Part shown: piece after piece, positions 18,670 to 28,159 of the stretch
Position numbering within the stretch: the stretch's first letter is position 1
Layout: each line of letters begins with the position of its first letter
From: Desulfamplus sp964425195
GTDB lineage: Bacteria; Desulfobacterota; Desulfobacteria; Desulfobacterales; Desulfobacteraceae
Length of the DNA: 64,000 nt
Assembly: GCA_964425195.1 (NCBI GenBank)
Contig: CAYRLG010000007.1
Location: forward strand, 62,001-126,000
Direction of reading: 5' to 3'
Translations under genes and position numbers: made by a program
The notes under the pieces: model-generated
What the model was told of the DNA's origin: nothing
Databases searched by the model: none
The model's input: the letters and a program-made list of their open reading frames with translations, nothing else

Positions 18670-19839
18670 TCATCTTTTTCCCTGTATCAAAGCCTCAGGG
18701 TGGCGTTCAAGATAGTCAGCCAAAAGGCGCAAAGAGCGTGCAGCATCAGACAGTTCATTTAAGGTGTTGTTTAAATTGTTAACAACAACTGAATCGCTGC
18801 CTGCTACTCGCTCAAATCCTTTGAACATAATAGCAGCCTGCTCTGAGGCTACTTTTGCAGCATTTGCAGCATCGGTTGCACTGCCCAAGGTTGCTTTAAG
18901 TGTTATTATGGACTCTTTTGCAGATTTAGATAGCGGTGATACTTCATTATTTATGTTGGTGATAACTCTATTTGTATTATTTAATGTCTCATTAATTGAT
19001 GTTCCAGTAGTTTCTAACTGAAGGGTAGCTCTATCTATTAATTCTTTTGTATCTAAAATGGTATGAGTCAGTAAACTCCCCACTTCTGTCACCTGATTAT
19101 TGGAGTTATACATCAAATTTTTTGCTGTTTTAATGGTATCTTCAATATCTGCTGCAATATTTGGAAGATGAGCATCTAAACTTCCTGAGATTTTGTTAAG
19201 ACTTGCCAATGTCAGAGACAGAGATTGGAGTAACTGACCAATTGAATCGCTATTAAAAGATTTTTCAACACTGCTGATAATTGAAAAGAGTTTATCAAAC
19301 ATCTCCTCAATAGGAACCTGTTTGATTTTTTGAGCAAGCTCTTCAATATCTGTCTGAATCGTTGGTATTTCAGGATAATCTGATGGCACTTCAGATAATC
19401 TTGCAGGTTTATCAGGATGAAAATCAAGACCTACAAGAAGTTGACCGGTAACTATGCTTTGCATCTCAAGTTGTGCTCTAAGACCCTGGGCAATTAATCC
19501 ATTGAGATTCTCTTCAATAGATAAATCATAACCAGAACCTCCATTATCAGACATAACAACAAGGTCTTTTCCAATCTCTATAACAACTGGAATTGAAAAT
19601 TTACGGCTTTTTGAAGTTGCACTAATCCTTATATCTCTTACAGAGCCAATTTTAACACCTCTAAGTACAACTGGAGCCCCAATAGAAAGCCCCTTTACAG
19701 AGCCTTTAAAATGGAGAACAAAAAAATTTTTGTCTTCAAAAAAAGAACCAGAACCAAACACCAAAATTGCCAAAACAGAAAGAGCCACTGCTCCAACAAC
19801 AAATGCACCTATTAAAACATTATCAGGCTTTTTACTCAT
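18670..19839 (-). CDS. mlaD: MCE-domain lipid transport protein (MlaD family)
   Basis: The 389 aa protein has one N-terminal membrane anchor (about residues 11-31) and a single MCE domain (about 40-120) with the VRGVKIGSV motif. A long helical and coiled-coil tail (about 150-375), rich in Asn, Ser and Leu, follows. It is much longer than E. coli MlaD (~183 aa) and could span more of the periplasm. It overlaps the ATPase gene by 4 bp. Confidence 0.85.
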   Translation of the reverse strand: MSKKPDNVLIGAFVVGAVALSVLAILVFGSGSFFEDKNFFVLHFKGSVKGLSIGAPVVLRGVKIGSVRDIRISATSKSRKFSIPVVIEIGKDLVVMSDNGGSGYDLSIEENLNGLIAQGLRAQLEMQSIVTGQLLVGLDFHPDKPARLSEVPSDYPEIPTIQTDIEELAQKIKQVPIEEMFDKLFSIISSVEKSFNSDSIGQLLQSLSLTLASLNKISGSLDAHLPNIAADIEDTIKTAKNLMYNSNNQVTEVGSLLTHTILDTKELIDRATLQLETTGTSINETLNNTNRVITNINNEVSPLSKSAKESIITLKATLGSATDAANAAKVASEQAAIMFKGFERVAGSDSVVVNNLNNTLNELSDAARSLRLLADYLERHPEALIQGKR

Positions 19840-20684
19840 CTTTTTCCTACTCCTCTGGTCAGAAAATTAATCACTCTCTGGTCTTGTGAACTCTTTAGAA
19901 GCTCTTTTGGGTCTCCATTAGCAATCATGGTTTTAGTTACAGGATCGAGAAATACCGAATTTGTTCCAATGGCAAAGATACTTGCAAGCTCATGAGTTAC
20001 AACAACGATAGTTGAAGAAAAACTCTCTCTTATCTCTATAATTAAATCATCTAACAGCCTTGCACTTACAGGATCAAGACCTGCTGATGGCTCATCAAAA
20101 AAGAGAAAATCTGGATCAAGAGCCATAGCTCTGGCAAGACCTGCACGCTTTCTCATTCCGCCACTTATCTCAGAAGGGTAATAATCCTCAAAGCCGGCAA
20201 GCCCTACAAGGGAGAGTTTTAAAGATGCAATCTCCATTATCTGAGAGCAGCTTAAATTTGTATAAACTTCTAATGGAAGAGCAATATTTTCAGCAAGTGT
20301 CATAGAACTCCAAAGAGCACCACTTTGATATAATATCCCGAAATTTTTCATTAATGCTCTTTTTTTATCTGCTGATGCTTGCCAAAAATTGATATTTTTT
20401 TTCTCATAATTAACATTTTTATTTTCTAAACTATAAACAATATCACCTTTAGCAGGTTTTTGTAGCCCTACAAGATGCTTCAAAAGGGTACTTTTACCAC
20501 AACCGCTACCCCCCATTATGATAAAAATATCGCCCTTATTTACAGTGAAATCAAGGTTTTGCTGAACTATAAGAGTTCCATAAGCCATAGTGAGATTTTT
20601 TACTATAATGTGAGCGTTTTCACTATTATTATTTGTCTTTGTATCTATCTTTTTTGAAATAGTATAATCTGATGCTATATCCAA
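19836..20684 (-). CDS. mlaF: Lipid-transport ABC ATPase (MlaF family)
   Basis: This ATPase powers the MlaE permease. It has Walker A GGSGCGKST, ABC signature ISGGMRKR, Walker B FLFFDEPSAG and a switch His in VTHEL. The open frame reaches an ATG at 20741, but that would overlap mlaE by 53 bp. A TTG at 20684, just beyond the mlaE stop, gives about 282 aa and is my chosen start; this is uncertain. Compared with E. coli MlaF there is an extra segment around residues 95-115 between Walker A and the Q-loop. Confidence 0.85.
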   Translation of the reverse strand: MDIASDYTISKKIDTKTNNNSENAHIIVKNLTMAYGTLIVQQNLDFTVNKGDIFIIMGGSGCGKSTLLKHLVGLQKPAKGDIVYSLENKNVNYEKKNINFWQASADKKRALMKNFGILYQSGALWSSMTLAENIALPLEVYTNLSCSQIMEIASLKLSLVGLAGFEDYYPSEISGGMRKRAGLARAMALDPDFLFFDEPSAGLDPVSARLLDDLIIEIRESFSSTIVVVTHELASIFAIGTNSVFLDPVTKTMIANGDPKELLKSSQDQRVINFLTRGVGKR

Positions 20685-20688
20685 AGTT

Positions 20689-21813
20689 CTAAATTCCCAA
20701 AATATTACATAAAACTGTAATAATAGCAGTTGCAACCACAATCGCTACAATACTGGTTACTACAGCTGATGTAGCAGCCTCACCTACAGCAGATGCACTT
20801 CTTTTACATTGCATCCCACGAAAACAGCCTGCAAGAGCTACAAGTATTCCAAATACAAAACTCTGAAAAATGCCAATCCAGAAGCTGTTAAGTCCTACAG
20901 ATGCCTTTGTCATATTGTAGTACTCCATAATATTTAAGTCTAACATAAACACTCCAACGATCATTCCTCCAAGTATCCCCATTAGATCAGCATAAACACA
21001 AAGCAGAGGCATTATAATTGATAGTGCAAGCACACGAGGTAGAACTAAAAATTCAATAGGTGATATTCCAAGTGTTTTAAGGGCATCAATCTCTTCATTT
21101 ACCTCCATTGTGCCAAGTTGTGCAGCAAAAGCTGCTCCTGTTCTTCCTGCCATGATAACTCCTGCCATAACAGCTCCCATAACACGAATCATGGCAATTC
21201 CAACAAGGCTTGCTACATAAATTTGCGCACCGAACATAACAAGTTGAACCGCTCCAACAAATGCAAGAATTAACCCAACAAGGCAGCTTATTAATGAGAC
21301 AATAGGAAGTGCTCCAATACTGCACTCTCTAATAATTGGAAAAAGTATTGAGCCTCTTACTTTATATTTGCCTGATACTAATTTTGTAAATGCAACCGTT
21401 GTCTCTCCTAAAAATGCAAGCATGTCTTTTGCGGTTTTACCAAACTTGATTGTCTTATCGCCAATATTTTCAAGCAATGAACTTTTTGCTTCTGTTTTTC
21501 TTACACCTTTTCGTTCTGGAACAGCTTCAGCAAGGGCAATAAGTTTTTTAACCCCTCTTGGTAACGACTCTATAATAAATAAGATATCGTGCTTTAAGCA
21601 GTAAGATTTAATATGGTTAAGAAATGTTAGAATCGAACTATCCCAGCTTTTAAGGGCAGATGTCTCAAAGTGCACTGCTGCAAGATCAGTCAGAGAGTCT
21701 ATCTTGCTAATTATCTCTTGAAATGGTGGGTTATCAGGAGTTTCAAGTAGAAAATCCCCTGTTATTTTTATAACAAGGGATTTATTATTATCAATTACTT
21801 TGTATGTTATCAA
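20689..21813 (-). CDS. mlaE: Lipid-transport permease MlaE with fused N-terminal STAS domain
   Basis: The 374 aa protein has a STAS-like domain at about residues 1-105, equivalent to the separate MlaB of E. coli. A MlaE permease (about 145-374) follows, with the family signature MAGRTGAAFAAQLGTM and 5-6 membrane segments. It is the first gene of the operon mlaE-mlaF-mlaD-lipoprotein. The operon probably moves phospholipids between the inner and outer membranes. Confidence 0.9.
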   Translation of the reverse strand: MITYKVIDNNKSLVIKITGDFLLETPDNPPFQEIISKIDSLTDLAAVHFETSALKSWDSSILTFLNHIKSYCLKHDILFIIESLPRGVKKLIALAEAVPERKGVRKTEAKSSLLENIGDKTIKFGKTAKDMLAFLGETTVAFTKLVSGKYKVRGSILFPIIRECSIGALPIVSLISCLVGLILAFVGAVQLVMFGAQIYVASLVGIAMIRVMGAVMAGVIMAGRTGAAFAAQLGTMEVNEEIDALKTLGISPIEFLVLPRVLALSIIMPLLCVYADLMGILGGMIVGVFMLDLNIMEYYNMTKASVGLNSFWIGIFQSFVFGILVALAGCFRGMQCKRSASAVGEAATSAVVTSIVAIVVATAIITVLCNILGI

Positions 21814-21876
21814 TATGTTATCTTTAATTAATTTATTCTGGTTAAGACATAATCTATAAAAAAATTAAACCGTTTT

Positions 21877-22866
21877 TTATAAAATTACAGTTGCAAGGCT
21901 AAAGTATAGAAGAAGTGTGCAAATATCTGTAAATGCTAAAGTTAAGGGTCCAGCTGCTATTTTAGGATCAAGTTTTAGTGCGTGTAAAACGGTAGGAAGA
22001 GTTAGTCCAAAAATCGCAGCCATACAAATTGCTAATAAAATACTACTGCCTATAGTGGTTGCTGCTAACCCATGACCACGCCATAGCCAGACAACCATAC
22101 CAACTATAAAACCACATGCAGAACCAAGCATTAAGGCTGTTGTTATCTCTCTTTTAAATGCAGTAGCAAACCATCTTAATGTTGGAGTTCTCTTATGTAG
22201 AGTATTGATAGTTACAGTCATCGATTGCATACTAACACTTTCGCCTAACCCTAATACTAAAGTTAGGAAAAAAGCCAACACTAAACTTTTAGCTAAGGTA
22301 ATTTCATAAATGCTTGAAAGCAGAGCACATATTGTTCCACTTGCAATAGTAGCCAAAAGCCAAGAGAAGCGAAGATTAAATGCCCTAAATGGAGAGGCAT
22401 CACGTATTTGTGATACTCTAAAACCAATAGATTCAAATATCTCATCCATTCTATTGCGTTCTGCGACATCGATATTCTCTTCAATAAACATATTTACATC
22501 AACAACTCCAACAATCTGCTCCACCTCATTTATAACTGGAAAAGCAAGAAACTTGTATTTGGCAAACAGCTCACAAACATTATGTATTGTTGAATTCTCT
22601 GGAATAGTAAGTATCTCATTTATCATTATATCGGAAATAGGCTGATCTAATGATGCAATTAAAAGCCTGCGTGTAGGAATAACGCCTACCAGACGCTCAT
22701 GTTCGTCTATAACGTAAAAATATACAATTCTCTCTCCAACTCCATGCGATCTGATGTGGTCAAAGGCTTGTTTAACGGTCAAATTTTGCTTTAAGGTCAC
22801 AAAATCTTTGCGGGCAATAGTTAATATAGGTTGAGAAAGAGTAACAGAGTCGCTTTGCTTAAGCAT
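21877..22866 (-). CDS. Short MgtE-type divalent cation transporter (CBS pair plus membrane domain)
   Basis: MgtE proteins import Mg2+. This 329 aa version has a CBS pair (about residues 10-135) followed by five predicted membrane helices (about 165-329), with the conserved GLGESVSMQSMTVTINTLH and GLTLPTVLHALKLDP stretches. The superhelical N-domain found in ~450 aa MgtE proteins is absent. AAGGAG lies upstream of the ATG at 22866. It follows the broken usp gene and may once have been co-transcribed with it. Confidence 0.8.
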   Translation of the reverse strand: MLKQSDSVTLSQPILTIARKDFVTLKQNLTVKQAFDHIRSHGVGERIVYFYVIDEHERLVGVIPTRRLLIASLDQPISDIMINEILTIPENSTIHNVCELFAKYKFLAFPVINEVEQIVGVVDVNMFIEENIDVAERNRMDEIFESIGFRVSQIRDASPFRAFNLRFSWLLATIASGTICALLSSIYEITLAKSLVLAFFLTLVLGLGESVSMQSMTVTINTLHKRTPTLRWFATAFKREITTALMLGSACGFIVGMVVWLWRGHGLAATTIGSSILLAICMAAIFGLTLPTVLHALKLDPKIAAGPLTLAFTDICTLLLYFSLATVIL

Positions 22867-22907
22867 TATTAAAGGAGTCTCCTTATATGTTTTTAGGATA
22901 TAAATTT

Positions 22908-23406
22908 CTATTCATTAAGCCTAACTGGTGTAACAAAACCAGATGGCTTGACAGCAACTACTGAACACTCTATCTGTGACAAAATTGCCTCTGCGGTATT
23001 ACCAATAATGAATCCAGATATACCAGTTCGTGCAACAGTTCCCATTACGACAATATCTGCCTTTAGTTCAAGTGCCATTGCTGCTATCTTTTTTTGCGCA
23101 GCTCCTCTTGGGAGATGAAATCGTGGGGCAAGGAGTTTGTAATTATCTGCCCCCTATAATATCTTTTAGCTTTTCTCCTATCACAGAAAGCCCTTTTTGG
23201 TGTAGAGCACGCTCTTTTTCAATGTAAGATTCAATATCTCCAACAGTTCTATCGCTTCTACCTCGCATGATCGATTCAGGAAAAGGTTCCCAAGCATGTA
23301 CTATGTGAAAATAGGCAGATTTAGAAAAAATTGCAATCATGCTTGCTAACTCAAGAATCTTCTGGTTAAGAGAATCATCATAACTCTTAATCTTAAATTT
23401 TAAAAA
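22908..23406 (-). pseudogene. Frameshifted, 5'-truncated universal stress protein (UspA family)
   Basis: Two minus-strand frames together make most of a Usp domain. The first (about 23406-23143) reads YDDSLNQKILELA then HIVHAWEPFP and stops after IIGGR. The second, entered at about 23150, reads ALELKADIVVMGTVARTG then FIIGNTAEAILSQ and CSVVAVKP, ending at 22908. Removing one G from the GGGGG run near 23146-23150 joins the frames. The first beta strand and a proper start codon are also missing: a TAATAA lies just upstream and no ATG precedes the DDS segment. A sequencing error could explain the frameshift but less easily the missing start. Confidence 0.8.
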
Positions 23407-23610
23407 TTATTATACAACTTTAAACTATTTTTCAAGCAATTGCAATTATGGTATTAATATGTGAAAATTAACTATTAGTATATTAAAAAATCTATAAAAA
23501 TTAGTGTTATTTGCTTACAAAAAAACATTAACTTTATTTACTTAAAAAAGCAAAAGAGGCTTTCATTATTGATTACAACTGCTTCTATTAGGAGATTAGG
23601 AACGATTTAG

Positions 23611-24198
23611 ATGACTAAGATGTCAGGTTATACACTTCTTGAAGTGATGGTGGCACTAATCATAATTGGGATTTCAATTACAGCTGTTACTGGAGCATTA
23701 TCAACAGCAAAAGGGTTGTCTGCCAGATCTGATTATGCAGTTGAGTCTGTCAGAATTCTAAAAAATATTTTGAATAATCCAGAACTTATGAAGCAGATTA
23801 TGGAAAATAGAAATTTTAAAAAAGTTCTTGACGATGAAGATGGGTGGATATGTACAGCAGAAACAACTCCGCTTGTAATAGATAGTTCTGAACTTATATG
23901 GGATAATAGTGATATTGGTAGTACCTCTGGCTTTAAAAGAAGAGATGGAACTGCACTACGTAGAAAAGATAGTAGAACTACTAAAAATATGAAAAAAAGT
24001 GTAGTTGGAGAAGAGGTTGAGATTCCCCAAATGGTGAATGTTGTTTTGTGTGTTAGTCAGACAAATCAACTAATTCAAAAAGAGTATTGTATTACAAGAT
24101 GGAAAAGAGAGGAGGCTTTGGTTAGTACTCAATTTATGACAAAACCTAATAACAGTGAGACTAAAAAATCTAACAACAGTGAGGCTAAAAATAGATGA
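23611..24198 (+). CDS. gspI: Type II secretion minor pseudopilin GspI
   Basis: The 195 aa protein starts with a prepilin leader, MTKMSG, cut before YTLLEVMVALIIIG. Glu at +5 is present and the +1 residue is Tyr rather than the usual Phe. The C-terminal part (about 60-170) is soluble, and the tail contains a short repeat (NNSETKK, NNSEAKN). GspI caps the pseudopilus with GspJ and GspK, which follow. It overlaps gspJ by 4 bp and starts the plus-strand T2SS operon. Confidence 0.82.
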   Translation: MTKMSGYTLLEVMVALIIIGISITAVTGALSTAKGLSARSDYAVESVRILKNILNNPELMKQIMENRNFKKVLDDEDGWICTAETTPLVIDSSELIWDNSDIGSTSGFKRRDGTALRRKDSRTTKNMKKSVVGEEVEIPQMVNVVLCVSQTNQLIQKEYCITRWKREEALVSTQFMTKPNNSETKKSNNSEAKNR

Positions 24199-25073
24199 GT
24201 GTAGCTTTTGATCAGCTTAGAGCATTTAGCAGTTCTGGCTTTACTTTGATTGAGGTTATTGTCTCAATGGTTATTGTATCTATGATTACGCTCATCATGG
24301 CTTTTACATTTAAGGTTAATCTTGAGGCTTGGGAACGTAGTAATAATGAAGGTGATAAGGTGCAGATTGAGATTGTACTACCTGCTATGCTTGAACGGCA
24401 ATTTAGATACCTTGCAAGCAGCACATCTTTTACAAACAGCGGTTCAGCATCTTCAAAGATTTCAAATAGGCAGCCAAACTCCTTTAACTCCAAAAACTCA
24501 CCAATAGAATCAACAGCATTAACTGAAATAGGAGTCGTTACGCAGCTTAAATTAGTAGGAAACAACCAAAATCTCTCCTTTTATACTCTCTACTCTCCGC
24601 AAGGTTCACCATCTAAAGGGCTTATACGAGTTGCCTATATTTATGATGAAGATAAAAAAGAGCTTAATGTTTACGAGAAGGTTATTAGCAATCAAGAAGA
24701 TATAGATGATAGCGATGGGCTATTTTCTATATCAGCAAAGTCGGGAAAAGCTGACGGTAGATCACAAAGAACCGCTCGCAATAAATCTGGTAAAAAATCA
24801 GGAGCAAAATTTAGTAGTGATGCAATAGTTGTTGCAAAAATAAGAGATATTGAAAAATTTTCTCTATCATTTCTCTCCTTGGAAGATTCCAAAAGGCTGA
24901 CATCTTCACGAAGCTCTTCAGATATAAAGATGGATGAATCATCTTTTAAAGATTCATGGGATGGTGAGGATAATCTAAATCCACCGGACTATATAAGGCT
25001 TCTTTTTGCCCAGACAAAGAGAAAAGGGGGAGAGCCTTTTGTCTGGCTATTCAAAGTTGGAGGTACAATTTGA
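24195..25073 (+). CDS. gspJ: Type II secretion minor pseudopilin GspJ
   Basis: The 292 aa protein has a type IV prepilin site at Gly15/Phe16 followed by TLIEVIVSMVIVSM, with Glu at +5. A large soluble domain contains a Ser/Lys-rich insertion (about 175-215). It is longer than the common ~200 aa GspJ. It overlaps gspI and gspK by 4 bp each. Confidence 0.82.
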   Translation: MSVAFDQLRAFSSSGFTLIEVIVSMVIVSMITLIMAFTFKVNLEAWERSNNEGDKVQIEIVLPAMLERQFRYLASSTSFTNSGSASSKISNRQPNSFNSKNSPIESTALTEIGVVTQLKLVGNNQNLSFYTLYSPQGSPSKGLIRVAYIYDEDKKELNVYEKVISNQEDIDDSDGLFSISAKSGKADGRSQRTARNKSGKKSGAKFSSDAIVVAKIRDIEKFSLSFLSLEDSKRLTSSRSSSDIKMDESSFKDSWDGEDNLNPPDYIRLLFAQTKRKGGEPFVWLFKVGGTI

Positions 25074-26080
25074 GTAGTAGTCGAGGAAGTGTATTGGTTT
25101 TAGTACTTTGGATTTTGGTTATTATAAGTTTTCTATCTGGTGAATATATATCACATAATAGAGAGAAAAGTGCAGTTGTGCTTCATACAACCGAAGCATT
25201 TAAAAGAGAGACAGCGGCATTTTCTGTTCTTGAGCTCCTTGCATCTGCACAGTATGATTTGATTAAAATAAAGGCTCAAGAAGAGAATGGGTATATGGAT
25301 ACAATAGTGGCTAAAACTGATTTAAATTCTACAACTCCAAAGAATAATAATTCTGATAAAACTCTGTTTGGCACAGATAATGCTGCAAATTCTGTTGCTA
25401 CTACTGATGACTCTGCTTTGTCATGGATAACATTAAGACCCGGTGGGGTTGAAGTGTGGGTTAAAGTTGAGAATGAATCTTCAAAAATTCAGTTATCTTT
25501 AGCTTTGGAGCAAAATATAAGGACAACAGTTCAAAATATATATGGTGAAGAGTTGACAGAGGAGGCAGATAGATTTGCCGATGCTCTGCTTGATTGGCTT
25601 GATCCTGATGACTTAGTTAGGGAAAATGGTGCAGAGAAACCATACTATAATGATACTTATCCTCCATGCGATCCAGCAGATGGTCCGTTTAAAAGTATGA
25701 CAGAGATTTTTATGGTAAAAGACTTTAGCTATGAGCTATTTTGGGGTAGTCCATATCAATATATTTTGGAATTGCCAACTTACTCTGATTTAAAAGAGCA
25801 AGAGATATATGAGTTGAATCGTAGAAGAGAATTAAACAAAAACAGAGCTAAAAACAGAACTGATTCAGCAGATTTAGATAGTAGTGTAATGCAGACTATT
25901 TTGGAGCGTTTTACCATATATCCAAAAGATTATATAAGGGTTTCTATGCTCTTTCCAGAAGAGGGTGATAGATGGTACAATGAGATATTCTGGTTAAAAA
26001 AAGTGGGGGGATCTTTTCAACTTGTTGAACAGTTAAGCAGAATTATGGTTGTAAATATGAGTTTTAACGAAAATAGATAA
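25070..26080 (+). CDS. gspK: Type II secretion minor pseudopilin GspK
   Basis: GspK forms the tip of the pseudopilus. The 336 aa product begins SSRGSVLVLVLWILVIISFL, the GspK-type leader with Gly before the hydrophobic helix. It has the helical-domain phrase FADALLDWLDPDD (about 173-185) and ENGAEKPYY with the GPFKSMTEI region that follow in GspK proteins. The start is a TTG overlapping the gspJ stop. Confidence 0.87.
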   Translation: MSSSRGSVLVLVLWILVIISFLSGEYISHNREKSAVVLHTTEAFKRETAAFSVLELLASAQYDLIKIKAQEENGYMDTIVAKTDLNSTTPKNNNSDKTLFGTDNAANSVATTDDSALSWITLRPGGVEVWVKVENESSKIQLSLALEQNIRTTVQNIYGEELTEEADRFADALLDWLDPDDLVRENGAEKPYYNDTYPPCDPADGPFKSMTEIFMVKDFSYELFWGSPYQYILELPTYSDLKEQEIYELNRRRELNKNRAKNRTDSADLDSSVMQTILERFTIYPKDYIRVSMLFPEEGDRWYNEIFWLKKVGGSFQLVEQLSRIMVVNMSFNENR

Positions 26081-26109
26081 TATCTTTTAAAGATAGACAA
26101 GGATATACA

Positions 26110-27525
26110 TTGATAAGTAAGAAAATTATTGGGATATATGCAGACAGAGACTCCTTGCACTATGTCTCTATTATAAAAAAAGTTTCAGGGTATGCCTTAA
26201 AATCTCCGATGCACGCTTATAGCGCAGATGGGATACAATATGGTAATGGTCAAGTGTTGCTTAAGTCATTTTTATCAGAACTTCCAACCGATAGTTCAAC
26301 CTCCATCTATGTTGCTATTCCCCGTTCAGAGGTATTTATGCGTGAGATTACTCTACCTGTTATGCCTGTTGAAGACGCAATTTTGTCAATTAAAAACAGC
26401 CTTGCCATATATTCTCACCTTGAACCTAACTCTATCTATTATGATGTTATTATTTCAGAACAAAATGGCGGAGCTTTCCATGCGCTACTTGTATATGCCC
26501 AAAAAGATGAGATAGAAAAATATCTTAAGCTCTTTAAAGAGAGCGGGCACTCTGGCTCTTTAAAAAGTATTTTCCCGCTTAGTTATGGTGTCTCAGCTCT
26601 GCTTGATGATGTAACAGAACTTAGTGGTAACCTTTTTGCGTTGGAACAGGAAGATGTTTTTGAGATATTTGCAAGAGCAGGGCGTACTTTAATATTCTCC
26701 ATGTCTTGCTCTGTAGATGCAGAAGATGAGAAGCTTATGATTATTGATGCTGCTCAAAATCAATTTACACACTCTAAAGATATACTTATAAACCTCTCGT
26801 CTGATTCAACTCTTCTTCTAAAGAGTAAAAAAAGTAAGCAAGCATCACTCCTCCCTCCATTTAGAACAAATTATGCATCAGCCGCATTAGCACCTTTTAT
26901 TAATCGTATCCAGCAGATATCTTTAGATGAACAACCAGTAAAGGTAAATATTATCCACCCTTTTCGATATATTGTGCCAGCTATTTTAGTATTGCTTGTT
27001 GTACTTTACTTTATAACAGACAATATAAAAAACAAAAGCGTTGAAGCATCGTCACAATTAAATCAATTGGTTGAGCAGATAAAAGCCCTTGAAGGCGATC
27101 TTGAACCTTTACAAAATAAAATTGATACTCTTAAAAAAGCATCAAGATTTAAAACTGATGTTCAGGAGTTTATGCAGACACGCCCCGCACTCTATACAGC
27201 AATTAATGAGATTGCTACCCTTGTACCTGATGGAACATGGTTCTCAAATTTCACATTCAATGGCGATACTATAACCTTACGGGGAACTGGAAATGATGCT
27301 CTCAAGACAGTTGAGTCACTTCGCTCATCAACTCTTTTTAGTAACGTTATGCTAAGAGGTTCTGTAAATAGAAGACCTAATGGTGAAGAGAATTTCACAT
27401 TAGTGCTTGAACTTATTCAACCCGAGCTTAATGGTGAACTGTCAATTGATGATGCTGCTAAACCAGAAAAAGCTGATAAAGCTACTTTCAACCCTTTTGG
27501 TGGTGCATCAGGAGGTTTACAATGA
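26110..27525 (+). CDS. gspL: Type II secretion inner-membrane protein GspL
   Basis: The 471 aa protein has an actin-like cytoplasmic domain (about 1-270), one membrane segment (about 287-305), a coiled coil and a ferredoxin-like periplasmic domain (about 345-435). This matches GspL/PilMN topology. GspL anchors the GspE ATPase to the membrane. The start is a TTG preceded by AAGGA. It overlaps gspM by 4 bp. Confidence 0.78.
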   Translation: MISKKIIGIYADRDSLHYVSIIKKVSGYALKSPMHAYSADGIQYGNGQVLLKSFLSELPTDSSTSIYVAIPRSEVFMREITLPVMPVEDAILSIKNSLAIYSHLEPNSIYYDVIISEQNGGAFHALLVYAQKDEIEKYLKLFKESGHSGSLKSIFPLSYGVSALLDDVTELSGNLFALEQEDVFEIFARAGRTLIFSMSCSVDAEDEKLMIIDAAQNQFTHSKDILINLSSDSTLLLKSKKSKQASLLPPFRTNYASAALAPFINRIQQISLDEQPVKVNIIHPFRYIVPAILVLLVVLYFITDNIKNKSVEASSQLNQLVEQIKALEGDLEPLQNKIDTLKKASRFKTDVQEFMQTRPALYTAINEIATLVPDGTWFSNFTFNGDTITLRGTGNDALKTVESLRSSTLFSNVMLRGSVNRRPNGEENFTLVLELIQPELNGELSIDDAAKPEKADKATFNPFGGASGGLQ

Positions 27526-28073
27526 GCAAAAAACGAAATCGTCAATGGTTTATGGGTGCTATTGTAACAGTGCTCACTATTTTAGTGTGGTGGGTCTATT
27601 TTTACTCTCCTTTGCAAGAGAGTATAGTGGAGTCTAAAGATGAGTATGAACTTAAACTTGAAAAGAAGATGAGAGTAAAAAAACAGATTAATGAACTTGA
27701 GAAGATTCATTCTGAAAATATGATTCAGGAGACAGATTTGCAAGATTTTGCAAATCTTATGATCCCTGGTAAAAACCTTGAGGAGCTAAATGCTGTAATT
27801 CAGCAAAATATGCAAAAATTTATGGATAAAAATAGTATCTCTTTGCAAAAGTATCAGGTGTTAGGTCCAGGAAAATGGATGGATTACGATATCGGGGTGC
27901 TTGAATTTACGGTAACAACAAACCATCAAGGAGTTGCCTCTCTTCTTAAGTATCTTGAAGAGTTAAAGCAGCTTGTCAGAATAGGGCAGATGAATATAAA
28001 TTACAGCAGAAGAAAGGAAAATAATTTGTATGTTACTTTTAGGCTTGAAACACTGTTTGTTGATAAAGATTAA
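27522..28073 (+). CDS. gspM: Type II secretion inner-membrane protein GspM
   Basis: The 183 aa protein has a short basic N-terminus, one membrane helix (about 10-28), a coiled coil (about 40-70) and a small periplasmic domain. This is the GspM/PilO plan. Sequence alone would not separate GspM from PilO, but its position between gspL and gspD decides it. Confidence 0.75.
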   Translation: MSKKRNRQWFMGAIVTVLTILVWWVYFYSPLQESIVESKDEYELKLEKKMRVKKQINELEKIHSENMIQETDLQDFANLMIPGKNLEELNAVIQQNMQKFMDKNSISLQKYQVLGPGKWMDYDIGVLEFTVTTNHQGVASLLKYLEELKQLVRIGQMNINYSRRKENNLYVTFRLETLFVDKD

Positions 28074-28159
28074 GAAAAAAGATTAGAAGCAGATAAATTA
28101 GAGCACTTTGTTTAAGCGTATTTTAAAATTTCATCACTTGTTTTAACTATTTTACATAG

